Notes: generated by a model not told the origin, from the letters alone. A DNA stretch of 64,000 nt from UBA9926 sp023261215 (GCA_038136035.1 JAYPYV010000010.1:15690-79689), one strand, 5' to 3'. Shown: positions 52,928-63,187, counted from the first letter of the stretch. Made by a program: numbers and translations.

Positions 52928-55501
52928 GTGACTACCCTCTCGATTCCAGTCTTTGGCATGACCTGTGGGCGCTGCGAAGCGAAGGTTGCAGGCGCGATCG
53001 AGGCGCTGGGCCATGGCATCACGGCCGAGGCCGATCGTGAATTCAATCGAGTGACCATCGCGGGCCCCGCTGACGAATGGGTGGTCAGGGAGACCATTCT
53101 CGGCCTTGGCTATCGACTTGAAGAAACGCTCTCATCCGAGCGGCCGTTGAACACCCAAACGTCAGCGGCGCAACTTGATCGAACGCAAGACCGGTTTGAT
53201 GTTCTGGGGTCCACGGCGGTGGTGTTGTCATCGCCCGATGAAGAAGCGACTCGGCAGCAACGCAGACAAGAGGTGTTTTTGGACATCGAGGGTATGTCGT
53301 GCGCCGCCTGTGTTGCCGCAGTCACTGCGGCGATCAAACGTGTCCCTGGCGTTGAGCACTGCGAAGTGAACTTTGCCGCGGAGAGTGCATGGGTCCTAGG
53401 TCGGATGGATGCACAGGACATCATTCATCAAGTGCAAGATGCGGGCTACGAGGCCATAGAGACGCCAGACGATGGGTCGTTGAAACGGGATCAGCAGCAG
53501 GCACGATTTAAGGTTGCTGTTGCCCAGGCCAGTGTGGCTTTGGTGATGGCAACTGGGCTGATGAGCAATATGTGGTTTGGTTGGGTTGCCCTCGGTGAGG
53601 ATCTTAAGATCGATCTCGGTTTGATCAGCGTGACCTTGGTGATCATGCTCGCCAGCGGCCGCTCATTCTATAGAAAAGCCTGGGTATCGCTCCGCTATGG
53701 CAGAACCACCATGGACACGCTGGTGGCTATGAGCACCGCGACTGCATGGCTCTATTCCTCATGGGCGCTCCTCAGTGACTTGGGCGACGCACCCAATCAA
53801 CTCTTTTTCGAGGCCGCGCTTTTTGTCATTGGGTTTGTCCGCTTGGGCAAAGCGCTTGAGATGCGAGCAAGGGCGAATGCGCTCTCCGGGCTCGATGAAC
53901 TGATCAGGCTTGCGCCGGCAGAGGTCATCCTGCTGGATGCTTCTGGCAACAGTCGAACGGTTGCGCTCTCGGAAGTCATGGCTGGGCAGACGGTGAGAGT
54001 TTTGCCCGGCGCGCGGATCCCGCTCGATGGGCGTGTGGTAAAAGGTGAAACTGAGGTTGATACGGCCCTGGTCACGGGCGAGTCGTTCCCCGTTCTCGTG
54101 AAAGCAGATGACCCCGTGCAGGGTGGGTGTCTTAATCTTTCGCATCCGATCGATCTATTGGTGACGCATTCAGCGAAAGAAGGATCGCTCGCCCAAATGG
54201 TTCGTGCCTTGAAGCGGGCTCAAAACGCCAAACCTGCTGTGGCCGAACAGATCGACTTGATTACGCAGTACTTCGTTCCGACGATCGTGGTCATCAGTTT
54301 GCTCACGGCCTTCCTGTGGTGGGGCGTTATGGGCGCCACATTGCATTTCGCTCTGAGCACCGCGCTGTGCGTTCTGATCATTGCCTGCCCGTGTGCGTTA
54401 GGCCTTGCGGTTCCGATGAGCCTTGTGAATGCCATCGGGGTGGCGGCCAGCCGCGGACTGATACTCCGCAATGGAAACGCTCTGCTCACCGCGAGGCAAC
54501 TCACGCATCTTCTGCTCGATAAAACGGGGACGCTCACAGAGGGTCGACTCTGGGTCGCCAATGCAGGCACGACAGGTGCCGTTGAACAAAGCGATGTCTT
54601 GTTGGCGCTGGCGACGCACTCCGAACATCCCATTGCCAAGGCCGTGGTGGCTTATCTTCAGTCAAAGAATATGGGAGAGACCAGCGCCCTTGGAGCTTCC
54701 GCAACTGAGGTTGGGCTTGACGTTCGCGACGTGTCAGCCGCGCCAGGTCAGGGCTTGACCGGAATCATCAACGACCAGCAGGTTGCTATGGGAAGCCTTG
54801 GCTATCTAGGTGAACTGGGTTTTGATGTTGATTCGGGTGGCGCGATCGCGTTAGCCGTCAATCACGCTGAAGCCGCGGCGCATGACGGTCCAGTCACTTG
54901 GTGGGGCATTGCAGGACACGTGCTGGGCTACTTTCAGTTAGGGGATCAAATCAGACCCGAGGCGCTTAGTGTTGTCCAACAACTTAAATTGGGTGGCGTT
55001 CAGCCGGTCATGCTGTCAGGGGATCGACCTGACGCCGTGGAATATCTTGCGGATCGCTTAGATCAGATGCCGTGGCAGGCTCAGCAATCACCTCACCAAA
55101 AGCTTTCTATGGTTGAGTCGCTTAAGTCTCAAGGTTTTGTGGTGGGAATGGTGGGTGATGGCATGAACGATGGTCCAGCGCTTGCTGCTGCGCATGTCAG
55201 TTTTGCGATGAGTGAGGGTACTGTCCTTGCGTCTGAGCAGGCGGATGTCACCCTGACAGGTGGGCTGCAAGGTATCGTCGATTTGGTTCGGCTCTCAAGC
55301 GCGGTCAACCGAAATATTCGGCAAAATCTCTTCTTTGCCTTTGCCTACAATTTGGCACTGATTCCCATAGCCAGCGGCTTACTTTTCCCCTTGACGGGTT
55401 GGCTACTCAGTCCGAGCTTTGCAGGTCTTGCCATGGCGTTATCGAGCGTCTCTGTGGTCCTTAATGCGGCGAGACTGAACCGTTCAGCGGTCACCGCGTA
55501 G
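52928..55501 (+). CDS. Copper-exporting P1B-type ATPase, CopA-like
   Basis: An 857-residue Cu(I) transporter. Two N-terminal metal-binding domains have GMTCGRC near residue 10 and GMSCAAC near residue 122. Six or more spans follow, with the transmembrane copper site CPC in IACPCALGLAVP near residue 487, the phosphorylated Asp in DKTGTLTEG near residue 531, HP in THSEHPIAKAV, and GDGMNDGPAL near residue 743. Start is GTG 52928, with AGGTG upstream. It pumps Cu(I) to the periplasm. The TolC-like gene follows after 17 bp, indicating an operon. Confidence 0.93.
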   Translation: MTTLSIPVFGMTCGRCEAKVAGAIEALGHGITAEADREFNRVTIAGPADEWVVRETILGLGYRLEETLSSERPLNTQTSAAQLDRTQDRFDVLGSTAVVLSSPDEEATRQQRRQEVFLDIEGMSCAACVAAVTAAIKRVPGVEHCEVNFAAESAWVLGRMDAQDIIHQVQDAGYEAIETPDDGSLKRDQQQARFKVAVAQASVALVMATGLMSNMWFGWVALGEDLKIDLGLISVTLVIMLASGRSFYRKAWVSLRYGRTTMDTLVAMSTATAWLYSSWALLSDLGDAPNQLFFEAALFVIGFVRLGKALEMRARANALSGLDELIRLAPAEVILLDASGNSRTVALSEVMAGQTVRVLPGARIPLDGRVVKGETEVDTALVTGESFPVLVKADDPVQGGCLNLSHPIDLLVTHSAKEGSLAQMVRALKRAQNAKPAVAEQIDLITQYFVPTIVVISLLTAFLWWGVMGATLHFALSTALCVLIIACPCALGLAVPMSLVNAIGVAASRGLILRNGNALLTARQLTHLLLDKTGTLTEGRLWVANAGTTGAVEQSDVLLALATHSEHPIAKAVVAYLQSKNMGETSALGASATEVGLDVRDVSAAPGQGLTGIINDQQVAMGSLGYLGELGFDVDSGGAIALAVNHAEAAAHDGPVTWWGIAGHVLGYFQLGDQIRPEALSVVQQLKLGGVQPVMLSGDRPDAVEYLADRLDQMPWQAQQSPHQKLSMVESLKSQGFVVGMVGDGMNDGPALAAAHVSFAMSEGTVLASEQADVTLTGGLQGIVDLVRLSSAVNRNIRQNLFFAFAYNLALIPIASGLLFPLTGWLLSPSFAGLAMALSSVSVVLNAARLNRSAVTA

Positions 55502-55518
55502 GAAAGCAGGTTGAAGTG

Positions 55519-57508
55519 ATGAGAGAGATCGCTATGGTGCCCCACATTCACTGGCTCGCTTTTGCTCTGATGACGAGCTTAGTCGCTTGTACCAGTGCGT
55601 CTCGGCTGCCCGATAGCTCGGTGGCCAGCCAGATCTCAATGCTTGAGAGTCAGCTGGTTGTCACGCGAGAGGGCATGGACTCAAGTCGACAGGCTAGCGA
55701 GAGCCATCCGTTGCCAGCCACGCTCTCCGAGGCGCGCCGCTATCTTTTAGAACATAGTCCCGATGTTCGTGCGCGCCTGTTAACGCATCAGATAAATGTG
55801 AGCGATATTGCCCAAAATGAAGGCGGTTACTCAAACCCAGCCCTCAGCATTGGCCGCTTTTCCCTGCCATCAGACGGATTTAAGCGGTTAGTTGAAATCG
55901 GCTTGTCATTGACTGACTTGTTTGGAGTGCCCTCGGCGAATCGAGCGTTAGAGCTTGAATTGGCGCTTGCCAATCTCGAATTCGAAGCAGAGCTTTTCGA
56001 TCAGCTGTTATCACTCGAGCAGCAATGGTTAGACGTGGGGATCCTCCAGGCGCGGGTTGAACTCAGTGACTATCATGTTCGGTTTCTTTCCGCGATGACC
56101 GCATTGTCCGCAGATTATCTAGCGGCTGGAAATATAGCTGAGGCGGAGCACCTTGATCGCGCGCTTGCTCTGAGCACTGAGGAAAGCGCGTTAAATTTGG
56201 CACAACAAGCGCTTTTCTCATCCAAGGTGCAGCTTGCGAACTTGTTGGGTGTTGATAGTCGCTCGGCGATGGGTCTCGACGTCCGGCTTTGGGATATTCA
56301 AGGGGATCGGATCCCACCAGAAGACGAGGCTCTAGCAAGTGCGCAGGCAATCAATCGAAACCTGCAAGCGGTTAAGGCGCGCATCCCCCTGCTTGAGAAT
56401 GAATTAGAGAAGCGGCGTTGGATGAGATGGTTGCAAAATGTCGGACTGAGCTATGAAGTTGAGGATGAGGGCGAGCGCCAAGAGGGTCCAAAGATAGAAT
56501 TTGATGTGCCTATCTTTGATTCGCAGATCGATCTCCTCAAGGCGCAAACTCAGCGAGCAAAGCTTGGTCAGTTGCGAGCGGAACTTGTGGAGCGAGACCT
56601 TGAGTTTTCCATCATCAGTCTGACTCGAAGCTTGGATGAGCGAGGTCGAGTCATTCGCCGGTTACAGGAAGAGACGCTCCCATTACTGGAACGTCGCGCT
56701 TCGCTACTTCAAAGAGAAGAGAGTTACATGCTGATTGATGTATTCGAATTAGCGCAGGCTCGTCTCGAACAAATAGAACAAGTTGATGCGCTGCTCGATA
56801 TTTCTCATGCCTATTGGTTGGATCGTTTAACACTAAGCCATCGCATGGGCTTGTTACTGGAGGAAGGTGAACCTTTAAGTTGGCAGGATAAGTTGCCTGG
56901 CCTCCGGGAAGAGAAGATGAATCATTCGATGCATCTGCATCATGAAATGGGTCACGAAATGAATCATGGGGCTGGGTCCAAACCAGACATCGAGGGCCAT
57001 GGCGGTCACGAGATGCACGAATCGATGCATTCGTCACACGGAGACGCTCACTCTGGGTTGCACTCAGCGGCACATCGTCCGGTCAAGCCGGATCCGCATC
57101 ACGGTATGGATCATGAGGTGGAGCNNNNNNNNNNNNNNNNNNNNNNNNNNNNNNNNNNNNNNNNNNNNNNNNNNNNNNNNNNNNNNNNNNNNNNNNNNNN
57201 NNNNNNNNNNNNNNNNNNNNNNNNCGCATCACGAGAAGAATCACGGTTCAGATCCGAGCGATCAGCAAGCGACGACCTCAGATCCGCATGCAGCGGCCCA
57301 TGGGCTAGGGAATGATCGCGACGGCTCAGTGCAACCCCCCGATTTCCAGGAAAAAGCGCATGGCGCTCATCCTAAGATGGGATCGATGCGGGATTCGGGT
57401 CAGCACCCAAAGCATCACCTAAGGGTCGAAGCTGCGCGAGAAACGCCACCGCCATCCGCAAAGGCGCTTGTGACTGAAAAAAAGAATGGAGTCACCCATG
57501 ACCACTAG
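55519..57508 (+). CDS. TolC-like outer-membrane lipoprotein with His-rich tail (interrupted by gap)
   Basis: An outer-membrane efflux-type protein with a lipoprotein signal (FALMTSLVACTSAS, lipobox LVAC) and TolC-like helical repeats over residues 75-470 (LSEARRYLLEHSPDVRARL, YSNPALSIGRF, FDVPIFDSQIDLLKAQTQRAK). After residue 470 it enters a His/Met-rich tail (HHEMGHEMNHG, HGGHEMHESMHSSHG) interrupted by the N gap. After the gap the His-rich sequence resumes in a different frame (HHEKNHGSDP... to VTHDH), so the gap length is wrong and the true end is 57508. The tail likely binds copper. No RND pump or fusion protein is adjacent. Confidence 0.75.
57125..57224. other. Scaffold gap 3 (100 N) within His-rich repeat
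   Basis: Exactly 100 N inside repetitive His/Met codons (CAT/CAC/ATG). Low complexity may have broken the assembly here. The frame on the two sides differs, so the real missing length is not 100 modulo 3. Confidence 0.95.
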
Positions 57509-58820
57509 ACGGGGTTTTTTAAAAATTGGGGGTCTGAGCTCACTTCTTGGTGCCTACAGTGTTCGGGCGCTGTCTAGCGACAGTGCCACCCCATCCAAAG
57601 ATGAAAGTGAGCGCTGGTTGGATCCAGCGCTGATCGATCGAGTGCCTGTGCGCACGCTGAACGGGTGGTCATTGCCTTATCGTTTGAAAGATGGCGTCAA
57701 GGAGTTTCACTTGGTCGCCGAACCGATTGAACACGAATTTGCGCCTGGCTCGAAGGCGACCTGCTGGGGTTATAACGGGTCAACGCCAGGCCCTACCATA
57801 GAGGCGATCGAAGGGGATCGCATCCGTATTTTCGTCACCAACCGATTACCAGAACACACCACCATTCATTGGCACGGCATCTTGCTCCCGAGCGGTATGG
57901 ATGGCGTCGGTGGCGTGTCCCAGCCGCATATTCAGCCGGGAGAGACGTTCGTTTATGAGTTCGACCTCAAACAGCAGGGTACGCACATGTACCATCCGCA
58001 TGCTGATGAAATGACGCAAATGGCCTTCGGGATGATGGGGATGCTGATTATTCACCCGAGAGTGCCGCGACAACCTCTGGTGCAACGCGACTATTGCTTG
58101 TTGACCCACAACTGGGCGCTCCATCCAGGCACCTATCGACCTGATCCCAACGTTCTGCAGGATTTCGACCTCTGGACATTCAATAGCAAGGTCTTTCCCG
58201 CCATCGATCCCATGGTCGCAGCAACGGGTGAGAGAGTCCGTATCCGTGTGGGCAACCTCTCAATGTGGAATCATCCAATTCATCTTCATGGTGTCCAGTT
58301 TGAGGTCACTGGCTCTGATGGTGGACCATGGCCTAAGACCTTGTGGCGTCCAGAGTCCACTGAAATCGTCGGTGTCGGGCAAACGCGCGACCTTGAGTTC
58401 ACTGCGGTGGCCGGTGATTGGGCGTTTCACTGCCACATGGCGCACCACACGATGAATGCGATGGGGCACGATTTGGCGAATCCCGTGGGCGTGAAGGTAT
58501 CGCATGCAGCGAAAGCGTTGTCCGAGATGTTGCCGGGTTACATGCCCATGGGAGAGACCGGGATGGCTGAACATGCCAAACACGCGGCAATGGGGCACCA
58601 TGCAGGGCCTGAAAATACGCTACCGATGATGATGGGCGCAGGACCCTATGGTCCGATCGAGATGGGTGGCATGTTCACGCTGATGAAGGTGAGAGACGGC
58701 CTCACGCCAGGTCAGTTTGAGGACCCAGGTTGGTACGACCAACCAAAAACCGAAATAGCCCGCGCAGTTGATGCAACGTCAGCGCCACCCTTGGCTCGCA
58801 GAGGTCAAGATCCGATATAG
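57498..58820 (+). CDS. Periplasmic multicopper oxidase
   Basis: A 440-residue multicopper oxidase with a Tat signal (TRRGFLKIGGLSSLLGAYSVRALSS). Copper motifs are TTIHWHGILLPSGMDG near residue 122, GTHMYHPHADEM near residue 163, WNHPIHLHGVQF near residue 257 and FHCHMAHHTMNAMGH near residue 310, which supply type 1 and trinuclear copper ligands. It would oxidise Cu(I) to Cu(II) in the periplasm. The ATG at 57498 overlaps the TolC-like gene end and has GGAG upstream. The C-terminus is Met/His-rich (AEHAKHAAMGHHAG), adding copper-binding capacity. Confidence 0.9.
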   Translation: MTTRRGFLKIGGLSSLLGAYSVRALSSDSATPSKDESERWLDPALIDRVPVRTLNGWSLPYRLKDGVKEFHLVAEPIEHEFAPGSKATCWGYNGSTPGPTIEAIEGDRIRIFVTNRLPEHTTIHWHGILLPSGMDGVGGVSQPHIQPGETFVYEFDLKQQGTHMYHPHADEMTQMAFGMMGMLIIHPRVPRQPLVQRDYCLLTHNWALHPGTYRPDPNVLQDFDLWTFNSKVFPAIDPMVAATGERVRIRVGNLSMWNHPIHLHGVQFEVTGSDGGPWPKTLWRPESTEIVGVGQTRDLEFTAVAGDWAFHCHMAHHTMNAMGHDLANPVGVKVSHAAKALSEMLPGYMPMGETGMAEHAKHAAMGHHAGPENTLPMMMGAGPYGPIEMGGMFTLMKVRDGLTPGQFEDPGWYDQPKTEIARAVDATSAPPLARRGQDPI

Positions 58821-58849
58821 TGCAGGCTCTTCCCTGGTAGAGATTCAGA

Positions 58850-60118
58850 ATGTCTAACGCGATCGGCCGGCAATTGGGAGACTTCATCGTTCCTGGGTCG
58901 AGAATCTTTGTCCCAGGCGCAACCGGAGAGCCGCAAGGGCTTTTAGATCAGATGGCTTTGATGCCCGATCTGAGTGCGGGCACCACCTACGTGCAATTCC
59001 CTATCGGTGGCCTGAATACCACGGATTTCTCAGCATGGCACCGGGATGCTCGGGTCGAGGCCTTTTTTATGTCGCCAGCATTGAGATCGGGCTTCGCAGA
59101 GGGCCGAGTCGATTTTTTGCCCATGCACATGCGTCGAGTGTATGACCACATCGGCAATGGACCGACGTTTGATGTGGTTCTAGTTCAGGCGGCCAGGGAT
59201 GCCGAAGGCGTGCTGAGACACACGTTTAACCTGGACTTTCTCCCCGCCGCGCTCGCGAACACACGCTCGGTCGTTGTTCAAGAGAATCCGGAGATCAATC
59301 CACCAAGCGGCGCGCCCGCCATTGACGAAGCCGGTATTGCGCTGATTCTGGAAGTTGCATCATCGGTACCGGAGATGCAGCCCGCACTGCTTGATGATGC
59401 AGCGGAGGCAATTGGAGCCCTTGTTGCGGAACTGATTCCTGATGGCGCATGTATTCAGACCGGCATTGGCGCAATTCCGCAGGCCATCTTGGCTGCATTG
59501 TCAGAGCACAATGACCTTGGCATGCACGGCGGACTGATCGATGACGCCGGGTTGGCTCTGATTCACCGTGGTGTCATCACGGGGGTGCGCAAGCGAATCG
59601 ATCGGGGGTCGCATATTGCTGGGATTGCGATGGGCACCGGCGCGCTTTATCAAGCGCTCGCAGATGCGCCCAGCGTTGTGTTTAAGCCCGCAAATTACAC
59701 GCATGAGGTGGGGGTGATCTCACAACTTGATGACTTTGTTTCAATTAATTCCGCTGTGGAGATTGATCTCTTTGGTCAAGTGAGCGCGGAAATGGTGGCT
59801 GGCCGTCAAATATCTGGGACGGGAGGGAGTGTCGATTTCATGCGAGGTGCCGCCGCATCGAACGGCGGCCTATCTATTGTGGCGTTAAATGCAACCGCTA
59901 AAGCGGGACAAGTATCGCGAATCGTGCCGGCGCTGAGGGAGGGTTCGGCGACCACAGCTGCGAGGACGGACATCGACCTCGTGGTGACGGAATATGGCGT
60001 CGCTAAGTTAAAAGGAGGGTCCGTCGATTCACGAGCTCAGGCGTTGATCGACATCGCCGCGCCCGATTTTCGGGATGAGCTGAGAGAATCATGGCGGGAA
60101 CGCCGACGAGCGCTCTGA
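58850..60118 (+). CDS. Acetyl-CoA hydrolase/CoA-transferase family protein
   Basis: A 422-residue class I CoA-transferase-like protein of the acetyl-CoA hydrolase / 4-hydroxybutyrate CoA-transferase group. The CoA-thioester Glu is in INSAVEIDLFGQVSAEM near residue 300, and the Gly loop GTGGSVDFMRGAAASNGG is near residue 323. CIQTGIGAIPQAIL marks the substrate domain. It moves CoA between short-chain acids, so it fits the acyl-CoA theme. It follows the copper operon but by 29 bp on the same strand, so co-transcription is possible without a shared role. Confidence 0.87.
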   Translation: MSNAIGRQLGDFIVPGSRIFVPGATGEPQGLLDQMALMPDLSAGTTYVQFPIGGLNTTDFSAWHRDARVEAFFMSPALRSGFAEGRVDFLPMHMRRVYDHIGNGPTFDVVLVQAARDAEGVLRHTFNLDFLPAALANTRSVVVQENPEINPPSGAPAIDEAGIALILEVASSVPEMQPALLDDAAEAIGALVAELIPDGACIQTGIGAIPQAILAALSEHNDLGMHGGLIDDAGLALIHRGVITGVRKRIDRGSHIAGIAMGTGALYQALADAPSVVFKPANYTHEVGVISQLDDFVSINSAVEIDLFGQVSAEMVAGRQISGTGGSVDFMRGAAASNGGLSIVALNATAKAGQVSRIVPALREGSATTAARTDIDLVVTEYGVAKLKGGSVDSRAQALIDIAAPDFRDELRESWRERRRAL

Positions 60119-60169
60119 TTAAGCAGGCTGCGTGAGTCTGTTTCAAAATGTTCCACTTGCTGCGGGGAA

Positions 60170-60886
60170 TTAGCCAGTTTTTGATCGTCGTTCTCGACGA
60201 AGAATTTCTGTGGTGACAAAGAGCACAAGACCGCTGAGGACCGTCAATAACCCAAGGATCGAGAGAAACTGCACTAACAGATGGTTAAAGTTATCTCGGC
60301 TCTCGTAATCCATGATGTGGAGCGCCCATAGAAAATCGAACCATCGCCATGCATCGGTTCGAACGGCACGAATACGTCCGGATTGGAGCTCGACATAAAA
60401 ACGTGCGTTTTCTGTGTCGGTCTGGACCTGCCAGACAGGCAGAGGGCCACCGCGAAATTCATGATCGCTTTCGACGTCGGTTAACAGCACGGTAGCCTGA
60501 GGCTCAAGGCCCGTGCGTTGGATCACGATTTGAGAAGCTTCATCAGCAGTCAGTGCGGGGAGCGCTTCGCCCGAGGCGGCGTCAAACACGCGGTCCTTGA
60601 TGAGATAAACCGGCTGCCCCAACCGATAAGAGAAAGCGAATTCTTGCAGGCTTAACTCCGAGAGCGTGGGTTGAAGTTTTACCAAGGTGTTTGGACTGAT
60701 GATCTCGTGTGCGGTGATCGGCGCACTTTGTGCCGGCTCGACCAGTAAGTGATTGCCGCGAATCGTCTCGATGGGAATGAGGGTGAAATACAGACCACTG
60801 ACGGTCCACAAGAGCAGCTGGATGCCCGCGATCAATCCCAACCACCGGTGGGACTCCCGCAATATTTTTTGTGATGCTGCATTCAT
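60170..60886 (-). CDS. PepSY-domain membrane protein
   Basis: A 238-residue protein with an N-terminal span (WLGLIAGIQLLLWTVSGLYFTLI), a periplasmic PepSY-like region (DEASQIVIQRTGLEPQATVLLTDVE near residue 110), and a second span near the C-terminus (LLVQFLSILGLLTVLSGLVLFVT). The N-terminal ESHRWLGLIAGIQLLLWTVSG is typical of the PepSY_TM family, often found near metal uptake or redox genes. Function unknown. It faces the CoA-transferase gene and lies just past the copper set. Confidence 0.8.
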   Translation of the reverse strand: MNAASQKILRESHRWLGLIAGIQLLLWTVSGLYFTLIPIETIRGNHLLVEPAQSAPITAHEIISPNTLVKLQPTLSELSLQEFAFSYRLGQPVYLIKDRVFDAASGEALPALTADEASQIVIQRTGLEPQATVLLTDVESDHEFRGGPLPVWQVQTDTENARFYVELQSGRIRAVRTDAWRWFDFLWALHIMDYESRDNFNHLLVQFLSILGLLTVLSGLVLFVTTEILRRERRSKTG

Positions 60887-61234
60887 AGTCCATGCTCCGG
60901 CGATGTCGTCCGATCACGGACGTTAGAAATTGCGGTCTTTGAGCGCGGTAGAGTCTCGCTGCGCGCACCTTTCTCTGTCAAATCACCCTGTTCAGTCTCC
61001 CGCAATTCTCCTTAAAGAGCGCGGCATAAGAACGAGTTTGGGGTCCTGATGCCAGCGTCGAACCGCGCTTAACCGAATGCTGACTGCTAAGCAGATGAGG
61101 CTTAAGTATGCCAGCGTGGCCAATTCATTGGTGGAATCACTCGAAGCGGTGATCGCCAACCGTTCACAAAGGGTCAGCCTGCGTATGGGTATCGGGTGAT
61201 GCTCATGAGCGTCAGCCGCATGTGCCTTTCAGCG
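60887..61234. other. Intergenic spacer
   Basis: 348 bp between the PepSY gene and the CmcJ-like gene. A minus-strand frame overlaps it but shows no family features. No repeat, terminator or RNA was recognised. Confidence 0.45.
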
Positions 61235-62074
61235 CTACTCAAAAAAGAAGCAATGAACCCTACATTCAATGGATGATCTTGAGGGCTCGCCTAGATTGAC
61301 TTCGGGATCTCTGAACGCCGAATGAGGGGTCCAGTCCGGGAGTTGGTTTTCCTGCCGCTCCGTATCGAAGGTGCGAAAAACGACCATTTCATCTCGCATC
61401 ATCTCGGGGAAGTAACGCCAATCGTGTTGCGTTGTCTGTTGTGACTCGACCCCCACTGCCTCAAAAAAAGTGCCAGAGCCCGCGTAGTCCTGAACAGGGA
61501 GGTATCTGAGCGCGTTGACGGAGATGGACCTTGGATCGCAAAACGCGATGGGCAGATCCATTTTGGTGGGCCCGAGATTGCGCCAAAACTGGAGGATTAG
61601 GATTCTTGTCGCCAGGCGAAGATTAGGGATTTGCTCGCCAGGTCGTTTTTGCCCGATGACGAGGTCTGGCATGCTGGCCAAATCTTCGTGTCTTGTTCTG
61701 ATCACTTCGCCGTAGCTTGGCGCGAAGTCGGAATGGACAAAGGTGATTGGTGCAAGATCGCTGTGCTTTGCGGCTTCGGTTGGATTGCGCTTGATGTGGC
61801 TCCCAATGGTTGCCACATCTGCACCTGTCTCTTTGAGCGCGAAGTCAACGAGTTCTCTGTAATGAACGCGCGCCACTTCGGCATCATCGTCCCAATTGGA
61901 AACTTCAGACGCGTGTTTGACAAGCTCAAATCCGGCCTCTTGCCAGGACGCGGTGGGTGTCATCCGTCCATCTTTGATTTGGACCCGAACGGGCGCGCTT
62001 TCAGTCCCATTGGGAATCAAGTAATTGAGATCGGCCTCCAGGGTGTTCGCGACGTTTCTTTCTGGTGCTGACAT
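61235..62074 (-). CDS. CmcJ/NvfI-family oxidoreductase
   Basis: A 279-residue protein of the CmcJ-like family, related to the helper subunit of cephamycin 7-alpha-methoxylase and to fungal NvfI-type oxygenases. THDHSDFAPS-like residues appear as FVHSDFAPSYG near residue 113, ALRYLPVQDYAG near residue 194, FRTFDTERQ near residue 236, and HSAFRDPEV near residue 252, the set that carries metal-binding histidines in this family. The frame is open to 62164, but the ATG at 62074 begins the conserved part and avoids overlapping the divergent amidohydrolase. Substrate unknown. Confidence 0.7.
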   Translation of the reverse strand: MSAPERNVANTLEADLNYLIPNGTESAPVRVQIKDGRMTPTASWQEAGFELVKHASEVSNWDDDAEVARVHYRELVDFALKETGADVATIGSHIKRNPTEAAKHSDLAPITFVHSDFAPSYGEVIRTRHEDLASMPDLVIGQKRPGEQIPNLRLATRILILQFWRNLGPTKMDLPIAFCDPRSISVNALRYLPVQDYAGSGTFFEAVGVESQQTTQHDWRYFPEMMRDEMVVFRTFDTERQENQLPDWTPHSAFRDPEVNLGEPSRSSIECRVHCFFFE

Positions 62075-62162
62075 GGTGGTGTGCCGTGACGATTTCGATT
62101 GGTTGCAGAGTATCGAAATCAGTCGATAAGCTGCAAGTTGATCCTTTGGGGGATGAGGAAAC

Positions 62163-63167
62163 ATGAGTTACCAAAATCAAGCGTGGCTAGACCAGGCGAT
62201 TGAACCGGTACTGGATCCCGAGCAACGCATTTGCGATCCACATCATCATCTGTGGGACCACCCGACGCACCGTTATTTGCTTGACGAGTGGCTCAAAGAT
62301 ATCACCGACGGGCACCGGGTAGAGCATACGGTTTTTGTCGAGTGTGCCAGCATGTATCGCGCCAGGGGACCAGAGGATCTGCGGTCAGTGGGCGAAGTCG
62401 AGTTCGTCAATGGCGTGGCTGCGATGTCTGCCTCTGGGCAATACGGACTGCCGAGGGTCGCCTCAGCCATTGTCAGTTTTGCCAATCTTCTCTCTCCAGA
62501 CATTGGCCAAGTGTTGGATGCCCATGCCTCGGCGAGTCATCGTTTTCGAGGGATTCGACATGCCTCAGCCTGGCATGCAAGTGATGCGATCCGAAACGCC
62601 CATAGCGTACCTTTTGAAGGCATGATGGCAAGTCAGCCATTCAGGCGTGGCTTCAAAGTATTGGTGGATCGAGGCTGGTCGTTCGATGCATGGCTGTATC
62701 ACGAGCAAATCGATGAACTGACGAACCTCGCTCAGGCGTTCCCCGAGGCCAATATTGTGCTCGATCACTTCGGCGGTCCGCTCGGGATTGGCCCCTACGC
62801 AGGTCAGCGCAAGACGGTGTTCGATCATTGGCGTTCATCCATCGCTCGGCTCGCCGCTTGCGAGAACGTCAAAGTGAAGTTGGGGGGGCTTGTGATGCCC
62901 GTCAATGGATTTGGCCTGCATAAGCAACCGAAACCCCCTTCATCGGAGACGTTGGTTGAGCTGACTCGGGATTACTATCTGACGGCCATTGACTACTTTG
63001 GCGTTGATCGCTGCATGTTTGAGAGTAATTTTCCGGTTGATCGGCAAAGTTGCTCTTACCGAACGTTGTGGAATGCGTTTAAAAAGCTGGTGCAAGATTT
63101 CTCCGAGCAGGATAAAGACCAACTTTTTTACCAAACCGCGATGACGACTTATCGAATTGAAGACTGA
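62163..63167 (+). CDS. Amidohydrolase-fold lactonase-like protein
   Basis: A 334-residue TIM-barrel metal-dependent hydrolase of the L-fuconolactonase / 2-pyrone-4,6-dicarboxylate lactonase group. The N-terminal metal motif ICDPHHHLWDHPTHRYLLDEWL is near residue 21, NIVLDHFGGPLG near residue 197, and CMFESNFPVDRQSC near residue 280 gives the late Asp. The substrate is probably a lactone. It is divergent from the CmcJ-like gene, with the ATG 89 bp from that gene's start, and converges on an SDR gene. Confidence 0.85.
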   Translation: MSYQNQAWLDQAIEPVLDPEQRICDPHHHLWDHPTHRYLLDEWLKDITDGHRVEHTVFVECASMYRARGPEDLRSVGEVEFVNGVAAMSASGQYGLPRVASAIVSFANLLSPDIGQVLDAHASASHRFRGIRHASAWHASDAIRNAHSVPFEGMMASQPFRRGFKVLVDRGWSFDAWLYHEQIDELTNLAQAFPEANIVLDHFGGPLGIGPYAGQRKTVFDHWRSSIARLAACENVKVKLGGLVMPVNGFGLHKQPKPPSSETLVELTRDYYLTAIDYFGVDRCMFESNFPVDRQSCSYRTLWNAFKKLVQDFSEQDKDQLFYQTAMTTYRIED

Positions 63168-63187
63168 GCGTTGATGGCAATCCGAGG

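Noticed and set aside
57225..57315. Ending the TolC-like gene at 57315 in the pre-gap frame
   Set aside because: That reading loses the His-rich pattern; the other frame keeps it and ends at 57508 overlapping the next start.
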